Assembly: GCA_023846275.1 (NCBI GenBank)
Contig: CM043869.1
Span: 18,199,501-18,263,500 of the forward strand
Origin: Vanilla planifolia
Taxonomy: Eukaryota; Streptophyta; Magnoliopsida; Asparagales; Orchidaceae
Reading direction: 5' to 3'
DNA: 64,000 bases
Position numbers and translations under genes: made by a program. The notes under the pieces are model-generated. The model made no database searches. It worked only from the letters and a program-made list of their open reading frames with translations, and was not told the DNA's origin. Positions 50,501 to 62,500 of this stretch are shown piece after piece. How positions within the stretch are numbered: position 1 is the stretch's first letter; each line of letters begins with the position of its first letter.

Positions 50501-53500
50501 AAAAGTTGTGCAATGATATATTGATTTTTAATGATGGGATTAAATTGAGAAAATTAATGATATATTGATTGTTAATGATGGGATTCAATTCTAGTTCTAC
50601 TATCCCTTGCAATGATTAGACATCAAAAATGCATTTCTAAATAGAGAGCTTGAAGATGAAGTGCTTGTGATTTTACCAATAAGATTTGAATGGAAGATGG
50701 GAACCAAAAAGGTTTACAAACTTCAAAAAATCTTTTTATAGCCTAAGACAATCATCCACAGCTTGGTTTGGATACTTTGAAAAAGTTGTGCAATGATATA
50801 TTGATTGTTAATGATGGGATTAAATTGAGAAAATTATAGAAGCAACTTGCTGGTGATTTTGAGATCAAGTACATGGAAACACTAAATTACTTTGTAATAT
50901 AATTTGCTAGATCTAAGAAATGCATTTTTGTTTCGCCAACAAAAATACATATTTGATCTTCTTGGTGAGACAAGCTTATTTGGCTACAAAGCAACCAAGG
51001 CAACCATTAAAACCAATGCAAGCTAAAACTCGCCCATGTCAAGGGAATGGTTAAAATTGAAAAATCTTATTGGGAGATTGATCTACTTATTTCATGCACA
51101 AACCAACATTACGTCTCTTGTAAGTATGATTGGCCAATTTATGCATTTTCCAGTTCCCAAGCACTTTGAGGCAGTGTATAGAATTCTATGATACTTCAAG
51201 CAAAAGTCTAGGCAACAAATGTTACAAATGGAAGATCAACTTCTAACTATTATGCATTTGTTGGAGACAATCTAGTTTCATGGAGGAGCAAAAAACAAAG
51301 CATGATAGCAAAGAGTGGTGTTGAAGCTAAATTCAGAGCAGGTGCTCTTGGAATCTGTGAGGGTATGTGGATTAAAAGACTATAGGAAAAAACTGAAGAT
51401 GATTAAGAATACTTTGATGAAAGCTTATTGCGATAAAATTTTGTCATTTTTATCGATCAAAATTTGGTTCATTGTGACAAAACAAAGCATGTGAAAGTCA
51501 AAAATTTCATCAAGGAAAATCTTGACAACAATTAGAGACCAAATTGCTGGAATTCTTGCTAAGGGACTTCATAAATGACAACTTGAAAAGTATACATGTC
51601 AGTTGGCTATGGAAGATATCTTCAAACTTGCTTGAGGGGAAGTGTATTAAAGCTAAGGATTTGGCATTTAATTATATGTAATTACTTAGCCAACAAATTA
51701 GCCTTAATTTTGTTACTAATTTAAATGGGCCAATTTAGGTATTTTACAAGATAGAAACGGAACTGATTGTACTTTTTGCTTGATTAGTATTTTTGTTTTT
51801 TGTGCTAATTCTATTTTGCCAAGTCCCTTTATAAAAGAACTTCCATTGTAAATCATTTTGAATGGTTGACTCAAGAAATAATAGAAGGTTTCTACATTGT
51901 TTTAATGAAATATTTATGTCTAGTATTGCTGCATCTCCTTAATTTATGTTGATTCATTCAACTTTTCATTTCCATTAGAATATTCAAATGTTGACCGTAA
52001 GTAAAAATAAGACAAAATCAGTCCTAGATTAGATCGGGGATAGAATTCTTAACCAACATGGTAAAGTTGCAAGAAATGAGATATCATCCATGGTTCCTTC
52101 TATTGGTACACTGTTGCCGCTCGTGACTAGGCTTAATCATATTTCCTTTGAACACTATGCCACTTCATGTGCAAATGACTTGTAATTGAAGTGATTTGTG
52201 CTAAAGAAATCCCACAAGAGGGGGGGTGAATTGTGTATTTAAAAATCTTATAACTTTAGAAATTAAAACTTAAAAGACTTTAAGCAACAGTGAAGAACAT
52301 TGAACACACAAACTTTCAAGTGGTTCGACTCAAAACCGAGTCTACGTCCACCCCCAACCGGTGTTGGGAAAAATCCACTAAATGCACCGATTACAAGTGA
52401 GGTTTTTCCTACGGTTCACCTCGAACCTACTTGGGATTTTTACTACGGCTAATCCCAAACCTACTTGAGTTTTTTCCGGGCTCAACTCAAACCCGGGGCT
52501 TTAGCACTACTGCCGGGACGCCCTTGCCCCAAAACGAAAAATACAAAAATTGGCAAATAACTCGAGAAATAGGAGAAAAGAGGAGGCACACACAATCGAG
52601 AAATTAGAGGGATAGAAATTGAGAAATAATTGAAAAACCTCTAATTCCAATAGCCTTCTTGCCGCTTTGCTTTTTCGAGTTTGGATCCACCGTTTTTGCT
52701 TGAGTGCTCGAATTTTGAGATCTGAAATCTTTGAAAAATTTAGCAAAGGTTAAACTGAAAAATACATAAATTTTACATATTTATAGAGCTCAAATTTGAG
52801 CTCTAAAAACACCCCCAACGGCTCCAAAAATTAATTAGCCGTTTGGGCAACGGACGGAAAGCAGCCACCGTCCGATCCAGGCCCAAAAACGGACGGCGCA
52901 GATTTATTTACGCATTTTACCGTTCGGGCTTAATCCAGACCGTTGGATCCAGGCGGACTAGATCTGAGCCATTGGATCCCGCGCGCTGAACGAACGGCAC
53001 TGATTAATCTCGCGAAACAGCCGTTCGAATTTACTCTCGCCCGTTGGATCTGGGCGGGCTTGATCTGCGCCATTGGATCCCGCGGAAGTTATAAGGTGGG
53101 ATTTTTAGTCCCACACTGCAGAATGGGATTCGGCGCAGCGCTTTATAAGGAATTTGCGCCAAGTAACTTCCGAGCCACTTTGGGGCCGGCTCCCCCCTTC
53201 CTTGACCGGGATTTCACCACCCGGTTCGGGTTGACTTAGCCAAGCATGTGTTCATTGACTGTTGACCGCGCTGCAGTTTATCCTAGCCCGAGCTCCTTTG
53301 GGCGGGCTTGGCTTAAGCCAGGCACTGTTGGTTTGACCGTTGACCAGCGCTAGCCGAGCTCCTCTCGGCGGGCTTTGGCCTAGCCTTTTCGGGTCAACCA
53401 AATTTTTATTTTTAAATTAAATTTTTAATTTCTAAAAAAAACCTGGACGGGCTGTTTTCGCGCCGGGTCGACCCGCCCAATGCTACAGTGCATTTTCCCG

Positions 53501-56500
53501 AGACTTCGGCTGTTTTAGGGTATTTTTGACGAATTTTTTAGCCAAAGATTTGAATATAAGTGTATAAAAATAATTTTGTATTCTTATAGTATTATAAGTT
53601 AATTAAGTGGCTATGAAAAGAAATTCGTAGAAAACGATTCCAAAATAATATTAAAAAATCAAATACCCATGTCTATACATTTTGTCAAATATGCTTGGCC
53701 CAAAAATCAAAATTCAGTATTAAATAATTTTATAATATTTTTAAATGTTAATACTACTAGTGTGCCTCATAATCTCAAAGTTTGGACATATCAAATTCAA
53801 GAAAAATAAAAAGAAATTCAATTATAAAAAATCTTGCGCATGTCTCAAAATTCCTTGAAGTATGCCATGACCTCAAGGCCCTTAGAGACCATTATTTTAG
53901 ACATCTAAAATACATGGCTTGATTTAATTAATTATTAACAATTTTACTTAAAATCAAGCCCAAATAAAATATACACATTTATGCTTGACTCATCAAACAC
54001 AAGGGTGTAACAGTAATCACAAAAGAAATAAAAAGAGCAAACCAAAAAAATTGGCAAAAACGCAAAACAAAAAAAATTATATTAAACAATGATTGTATAA
54101 TTTTCTTGATTTCATCAGGTAAATAGAGTAACGGAAGTAAAAAAATTAAAAGAGAATAAAATGGTAAAATCAATAGAAACAAGATAATTCAGTTCAATCG
54201 GTAATGTTGTGATTTCCATGGATTCTTCAAGTAGAACACCTGGGCAAGGAAAAGAACTTATACAACCCAGTTCAGTACTAGAAGCAGGAGAGTTTCAATT
54301 GATCAAGTCAGTAATTCATCATTGCATCATACATTTGCTATTGTAGAAACTACACATTACAAAAGGAACATCCTAATAAAGTATAATATGTGATAACCCA
54401 GACCTGGCCTGAACCAAGGATACACATTTATGGCAAATGGGCACTAATTCACAATCAAAGGAGATAACGGTAAATGCTAGCAAAAACACATGTAAACTCC
54501 TTTGTGAGCATCATCACAGCCCATAATTACAAATCAACCATATCATACAAATACAGAAACTCGTTGTAGTCCTTTAGACAAAAGATGAAAGATAAAAGTA
54601 GAAACTCCAACTACATAACTCAAAATACAAGACATCTCCTTCCTTATATTCTGGACCATGATTTCCTTGTCATTTAGGATACAAGTTTCTTAGAATAAGT
54701 AATAAAAAAAAATAAAGGTGGTAAATGATGATGAATAAAGTGCTTCTATTAAGTTTATCAATGCAGCTCTTATAACATCAATAATCAAGATTAAACATAA
54801 CAAAAAGTTCAAATCCAAAGCAGAAAAGTCCAAGTCCAGATCCAATAATTCCAAAAAAAATATCTTTCATGAGATGTCAAAGTCTTAAGCAATAGCCCCA
54901 TCAAAGTTTAAGAACAAACAAAGTATAGAACTAGAATGCTTTTATTAATCCTTTGGGAGAAAACTATAAAATAGATTAAAAAAGACTTTAATTATCTTAG
55001 GTTGCAATTGGCACTGCTTTTCCACACTTTCGATTTTCATAAACATGCCACATCGCAATTTTAATTTGCTTGAACATCAAAAAAATTGTCTAACCAACAG
55101 AACATGCTCTTCATAACTCCATAAGAAAAATATGTAGAATAACTTGTCTAAATACTTGACAACAGAAGCCCAAAAAAGACTATGTATAGCAGAACAATAG
55201 AAAATTGGTGAAACAACTTTACCAAACAGATTTCTAAAATAGCCAAGTAGAGAAGAAAAAAATTTAATAATGTTTTGTAACACAATGAAAGTTTACGGAA
55301 GAAGATGAAGCATAAAATGGTAAAAAGAGCAAAAAATGGTCAGTCAGGTAGAATATCAATCAATATAAAAGGATTCTTGTTGGTCTAAGCCAAGACAGTG
55401 CAACATGCTGTTTCCAGTGCCAATGAAATTTAAAGTTAAATTATATGAATAAGGACAGACTAAAACAACGAGAACAAAAAAAGGCAAAATATAAATGTGT
55501 TTACTTTTCAAGATGGCAGCATTCTGCTAACCCTGAGTCAAAATTCCGACAAAGCAAGCTGTAGGAGTTCTGTTTCGGTAACTAGTAAATTGAATGACAA
55601 GCTATTTGAAAATATGAGATATAAATTACCAAATTATAAGCTGAGTGAATTCAAACCTGGAGAGACACTATTTTATGGTCCAAGTTCACACCTTTAGCAA
55701 TATGTAGGAACTTCATAACACCATAAGCTGTTTCATTGCTTAGGCCAATGTATCTTATCTAAAACAAGAAATTTATAATGCTGCAATTTACTGTCAATTA
55801 ATGCATCCAGGCAACAAGAAACACAAAAGTAAAGGCCAACAGCACTACCTTACCAGCAGAAATAGCTTTCCCAAGAGCATCAAACTGTTCTTCTATAGGC
55901 ACAGAGTCATACTGACGGTTAGGATCATAATCAGTTTCACCAAACATGGGAACATAACTGAAATTTGAAATATGATGTTTAACTGACCTTAGAAAGAATA
56001 ATTGTTAACATAGAAGTAGACATGTATAAAATTCAAGGTAACACAAATCTATATAAGAAATAACCTAATTGAGAAAATGCATTTCAAAGTTTAAGAAAGT
56101 AAAATAAAATATGCATACCGATCAGGCCAATGTATCTGATACAGATCAATGTAATCAGCCCTCATCCTCAACAAACTGAATAAAGAAGAAATAATCATTA
56201 CTGAAAAATAAACATGAAATTCTCACTTGGTAAAAATAAGATAGAAGTAAATGAAATACTCAATATAAATAGAGATACAAGAAGTACACTTGCGGCATTA
56301 AATACTCAAGCTAATAAGAGAACAAAATTCACTCAACTAAAAAAGAAGCAATTTATTCTACTTTGTTTATTATTCAGTTTTCTCCTCACTAATGTCAAAT
56401 TATTATATAATCTGCATTGCTAAACCATCAAGCATTTGTGCTTCTGTGACTTTAGATAAATAGTACAATGCATATTGATAGGAATAATCCTTCAAATACA

Positions 56501-59500
56501 CACAATTATTATGGACAGTTCATGCATAAAATGATCAACTAATCTCAAAAAAACTTGAGAAAAATACCGTGAGCACCTGCAGAATCAAGCAAGAAAAGTG
56601 CAAGTCTCCTAATCAGATTCACGATTCAGCACCAATCCATGAGCACATGTATGCACTAGTATGTGGACAATTTATCAAATGAAATTCTCCAAGAATGTAT
56701 AAAAGGTGATCACACATAACATTCTCCAAGAATCTATTTCCTAGATTTTGACTTTTTTTCCAACCAAATCCATTAAACTAAAATAATCTGCTAATGTTGA
56801 TGGATTATTCATCAAGGGATGACATAAAACCATGGTTCATGGTTTCAGCCAAAACAGACACCAAAAAACAAGTTTCAATGATTTTGAGCAGGTCCAGGCA
56901 AAACCAGAATGGATTTAATGATTTTTGCTGAAATCGGTTAAAACTACGCCAGTTTTGGTTAAGTTTTTTCTTTTCTTTTTTAAAACTAGCCCCTTATTTA
57001 CAGAAGTAGAATGATAGCATAGTAGCATAGTAGTTAGTGCATTTGTCCCTATTCTACGTCACCTGGGATTGAATACCAAGAGCTTGGAAGAAAGACTTGG
57101 GCAACCTACCAAGCTAAGTAATGATTTCCCACGCAATTTTTATTAACTAATATAATATTTTTATGAAGTATTAGTTTAATGTTTAAATTATGCAACAACT
57201 GGATTAAAACTATTTTTTAAAAAAGTGTGCATTTTTTTTTTAGTTACTTCTATGTATGTATATTTAAAAAACAGTGTTGTTGGTGTTAAGGAGTTTTAGA
57301 TTTATAGTTTATATAATAGACTTGTCCCATTTAATTCAAAGGAAATCAGTATTTTATCTTGTCTTTTAAATTAATTTTATGCAATTTTTTAAATAATATT
57401 TATATAAGATTAACAAAAAATTATGGGATGGAATAATATTTTTCTAAAATGGACGTGAAGAAAAAAAATTAAACAATCCAGTAATTTTATTTAGATTTTT
57501 AATGTTACATTTTAAATTATATTTATTTGACATAATATTCCAATTAATATAAAAACTATAAATAGATTTATAATTTCAATATTTTCACATGTTTTTTCAT
57601 ATATGTATACTTACATGATTTTCCTTATTTAAAAAAATTAAAATAAAACTACAATAAATATATTAAAAATATGACCGAAATCAAAACAAAGTCATCACCA
57701 AAACCAACAAAATTTATTGAAAACTAATCTTCCAACTACTAAACCAAAATAAAAAGAATGAAACTCCAACCCTTAATAAAACCACACTCCAAAGATATAC
57801 ATTAATGCAAACATTCCTAAACTTAACTCTTTCCCAAATAAACAACCTCTTTCTAATCCCATTACATGCCTTTGCTGGAACAAGTGTTTGTTCGCATCAA
57901 TGAAGATAATGAGTGCAACTCCCGTCTCCTATAGCAAATATTTCCCTTCTCTTATCACATTATTGCCTTTATTAGACATTTTATTTTTGCCAAGATCCAA
58001 TAACACCTATATAGGACTCTTTTTAATTTGTGTTGCATGTCAATAGACAATTACATGTCTTCTATAAAATTATATTTTATTTTGGTTTGGCAAAATAGTA
58101 TACATATGCCTCTAAACAAATTCCTTCAAATTCTTTTTTCGTTGTTTGTCTTTTCTTAAATACCTCTTAGAACAACTGAACTCTAAACATTTGAAGAAAT
58201 GCATAAATGCTCTAAGCACAACATATTGCTATCTATAGTGCCAATGTTTTGCCAAACAATAGGATGGCATGACTCCACTTCATGAACAATATTACTTTGG
58301 CTTGCAAGTGTGAAATAAAGATTTTTTTAGTCAATCGAAAAGTGACTATTTTGTAGATGCCAAGAGAGAAAATCTCAATATTTTCGATATGCAATGCCTT
58401 GGATGAAGGAATTGCAAATAAGTTCAAATCCCATTCAACCCTTGTTAGAGACAAATTCAAAGTTGAACCAGATCTAAAATTTTGATCAAGATGAAAATGT
58501 TGTGACACCAATACAACAACTATTTGAAAAACTAGTTGCAACTAATAATTGCAATTTTCACAGTGACCCTGTGTCTTTTGTTTCCCCTAGATGTGTTCAA
58601 GTGACGTCTATCCCTTCAGTTGAATGCATTTACTTGAACTATGTTGCTTGATGAAGAAGTAGGAAGCTGTTGATGTACATTCCATAAGTGAAAAAACCTC
58701 TTCAATCTCTTATCCAGCATGTGTAAGTGAACTTAAGTCATACTTAAAACTGCAACTACACCAACTTCAAAATGAGCTCCAGTTGCACTGCATCTGCATT
58801 GAATCATTCTTTCTACCATAAAAAACAACTTCGTAACTAAATGTCTAATATCATCAATAATATTCAACTTTGCTAAAAAAAACCTTCTATTACCATTGAA
58901 GATAAAAAAAACATAGATATGTAGCTGAAATTCAATTTTTACATTCCATTCCTCAAACTACGATACCATTTAAAATGGGACTTGGCAAAGTTCAAGTTTA
59001 CATTTCTAATATGTTAGATCACAACAAAGTTAAGTTGGACGACCTTCCATGTTTAATGATCGCCAACTTTGTAATTGAAGCAATATGCAAATTTTATTCT
59101 TTTGCAAATTTTATTTTTTAAGAAAATAATTGATAAATTTTTATTTAAATTTATCAGATTAATAATATGGTTTTTAATTTAAAAATTATTTTAAACAATA
59201 AATTTAAATAAAAATTCAAATCAAGAAAATTATCCAAATTAACTTAAATTTATTAATTCAAATAATTCTAAAATTAAAAACAAAATAAATAATCTATGAT
59301 AAATTTAAAATTAAATTTAAATGATTTAAATAATATGTTTAAATAAAAATTCAAATAAAAAATTATGCAAATAAATTTATATTTTTAAATTATTAATTAT
59401 TTTTTATAAAATAAAATACATAAAATAATAATATTTGTAACTTACATCAACAATCCTAGAATTGAAACTGTCATGTTCCTTGACCTTTGATTCTAATCTT

Positions 59501-62500
59501 GGATGCTCCTGCTCCATGATGTTATTTTGTTTTACTTGGAGCTTTGCAACTCTTCTCCTTTTAGTTAACTAATAGAACTAAAGTATAAGATAAACAACAC
59601 ACATAATCACTTGGAGCTTTGCAACTCTTTTCTTTACTAGGGATACCTAACCAATGCTTTATTGCAATTTTGCACTACATGACATACTTTTCCTTTGACA
59701 TACGTGCACCTTCACATTGGTCATCCATCCTCGTCTTTCCAATTAATTTGAAATCTTTGAGCCAATCCTTTTTATGATCATGGTGGAAACTACATATTTG
59801 TGTTCACAAGTTTTTTTGAAATAGAAATTGGATTAGAAACACCTAAGAAGGCTTTCTTGTATACAATTCTATGAAAATACCCAAGACAATGGTTGTCCAT
59901 TGGGTTATGCCTATATTGATGCACTACAATGCATGAAAGGATGGCAATCTTCTCACTAGAAAGCTCTAAAATCACAAAAGCACACATTTAGGTTTATAGC
60001 ATAATTTGTCCCCTAATCATTTACATCTTAGTCATTTTCCCCAACATGGTAGACTACCAAAAATAAACAATTCTTTCTCGCATCTTATAACCTCTTCTTT
60101 GTCCATGGGATTTAGGTACTTTCCCACTATTATTGATTCTAGAGATAACCTTCATGAAAGATGAGTTTTCTCTGAGAATCCAACCACTAAGGTTTTCAAT
60201 AATGTTACTAGTTGAATGGTGACATTCCTCAATATGATCAATTTTATGTTTGATCCAAGTATTGACCTCAAGTTTAGTGATACCAATCAGTTTTAACCAT
60301 TTGCACTCAAATTCATTTTCTATCCATCTCCTCTTGAACATAAAGGTTGCAAATGCTTGGCTCTAGCCAAAATAAGTTATTAGTTTTGCTTAAAGTGAAG
60401 TGTTCTTTAAAGTTTTGATATGCATGCAACCAATCTGCCCACTCTTTTACCCCAACTAAATCGTGCATGTTTGCCCGGTTCAAATCCAGCAAACATTGAT
60501 TGTAAGTGGTTAAACACATTGCTTATGTTCCATAAACATTGAGTGTTAAGTGTATCAATGCAAGTGGTTTTACCTTGTGCATCTGGCACATTAATTTCAG
60601 ATTATTGCAACAATGACATGGACCAATGCAACCATCCATGTACTCAGTTTCAATAATAACCCATTCAATGGGAAGGTAAAAGCCTTCCCAACCATTGAAA
60701 CAGCAACTGGGAGAACACCTTTGAATTCAACATAAAAATCCAACCACATGAATGACTAATAACCATAATTGAATCTCATTCTAAAAGTCTCAAAGCACAT
60801 AAACATCCTTTAAAAATACTAAACATCTTCTTTGGACCAAGGTGTGATAGGAATGTCAACAACTATTCCAAGTTAAACCTTAACAAGAAAAGAATCATAA
60901 GATGGTAAAAGATTGTTCTCAAATCACCAAAAGATCCAACCAAAAACTTGCTTCTTTCACTCAATAAAACTAGTGATTACAACCCATACTTTCTCTTCAA
61001 TTGTGATTGATCAGTTTGCAATACCTGTCTAGAATTGTTGTTTCAAACTCCTCCATTACAAAGCCTTGTTGTCCAAATCTTTAGCACAATTGTGAATTTG
61101 ATCAAAAAAGTAACCCTGTTTGAGAGAACACTGGCACGTATCTTCCAACTATAATCAGTTAACACCTTCAACAATTGAGAGCTTACTCATTGCTTGCTTT
61201 CCTTAAATCACCTACACAATAATACAAGATGTCACACCTCAACTCAACTATACTAGGCCTTTTAACTGCACATAATTCATCAGTTGGAATGATGAAACTT
61301 TGGCTGATTTACCTCTTCCACATATCCATAACCACATCCTCGTCATCAATTTTGTAATTAGAATCAGATTAACTATCCTCCTGAGCATTACATGTCTAAG
61401 AACTGCAATCCATATCATCGTTAACCTCTTCACCAACATCCAACACCTTCATAGTCATTAATAGGCAACTGACTCTTGTCCTATATTTGTTCACCCTGAA
61501 CTTTTTCATCTTCTTTATCTTCCTCCAAGCACAGATCTTCATACAAGAACATATCAATGGATTCATCAAATGCAGTAGCAAACATATCAAGAATACCCTC
61601 ATCAGCCATAATTTGGATGCATCACAGAAATCCATTCTTAAAAATAATCCAATTGTCAACGTCTTTTTCACACAAGTATTCTCTACCTTCGATATTATAA
61701 ACAAAAAATTGTAATATCAAGAAATGTATACACCATAGGATCAACAATGCAATAATCAAACTTAGCACCCTTGTAATGAATCCTAAAAGTAAAAAAGTTG
61801 GTTTGGCCTACAACTATTCGGATTGACATAACCCATGAAAAGTGCATGGCATATTAAAAAAACAATGTAATGCATACAACAATAAATGGATATGGGAATA
61901 CCTCTAATGCTCTGAGAAACAGTGCAAGATAAGTGAGGGAAGGATACTACAAATAGAGCTACAACGCACAATAAATCTGGATACTCTGGTCATCTGTGGG
62001 TTCACGATCATCACCAACTCTAGCTCTTAATTTCATGATCATCATCAAAATCAACTTGGTCCACAAAAAAGAGCAAATAACTATCTAAGATTTCATTTAT
62101 TTTGCATGTGTTACCAATGAAAAAGGAAGAAAGGCTTCATAAGAGTGAAAGTTAGCATGGCAATTTTTCTTGTTAACTTTTTAAAAATAACATCATCACG
62201 GGAGGAATGTATGTTCCACAAAACTCTAAGGGGCTCTTTGAAAGTTGAGAGACCTCAGTCTAATATTGCTCAAACTTAAGAGAGTTATTTACAATTAACT
62301 CTTTTCTTGAATAAAAGTTAAATAACATTACCTAAACTATGATGCACAGCATAATAACATCACAAATATAGTTATTTGACCCATAATACACCATTGAATC
62401 AACAAAAACTAGCAAAGAAAAGACATTTACAAAAAAGACCTGCCATCAATGGCTGTCAAGATGTTGAAAGCATCAAGAGACTTTGGCCCATCTCGAATCC

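Larger units (their letters stand above)
41639..51896 (+). mobile_element. Copia-C: Ty1/Copia element split by the foldback, AKR intron 8
   Basis: The 5' LTR is at about 41639-41890 and the 3' LTR at about 51643-51896, in the same orientation and similar length (252 and 254 bp). They share TTTGGC-TTAA-TTATA and AAATTAGCCTTTATTTTGTT-type blocks. A primer-binding site for initiator Met tRNA follows the 5' LTR (ATGATATCAAAGCC at 41901). A polypurine tract TTGAGGGGAAG precedes the 3' LTR at 51643. A gag-like start with ATG at 41938 is cut off by the foldback. A gag zinc-knuckle remnant resumes at 47.8-48.2 kb and RT/RNase H at 50.3-51.6 kb. It runs against the transcription of the host AKR gene. 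No matching target duplication was seen. Confidence 0.85.

Noticed and set aside
53100-53170. A U-type snRNA gene
   Set aside because: Promoter-like words are present, but no snRNA sequence follows and the motif also sits in the foldback arm.
52943-53239. 98-codon open frame as a gene
   Set aside because: It consists of GGATCC-containing repeat units in a GC-rich repeat where stops are rare; the protein has no sensible domain.
55505-55582. AKR exon 8 starting at TTACCG after CTAG (55582)
   Set aside because: It would duplicate or misplace the LPK-Q junction and disagrees in phase. The acceptor AAACAG at 55570 fits the preceding exon exactly.
55692-55758. AKR exon 7 ending at the donor AAAG/GTGTGA (55691)
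   Set aside because: Reading on to CAG/GTTTGA (55657/55656) encodes GVNLDHKIVSLQ, which is conserved in the family, and gives the phase needed for NSYSLLCR. The earlier donor breaks both.
57025-57085. A functional tRNA gene
   Set aside because: A and B boxes are present, but no acceptor stem or anticodon arm can be formed.
58233-58541. hAT transposase dimerisation domain
   Set aside because: Only one short resemblance (LFAIPSSKA..FSL), with no other hAT motif nearby in order.
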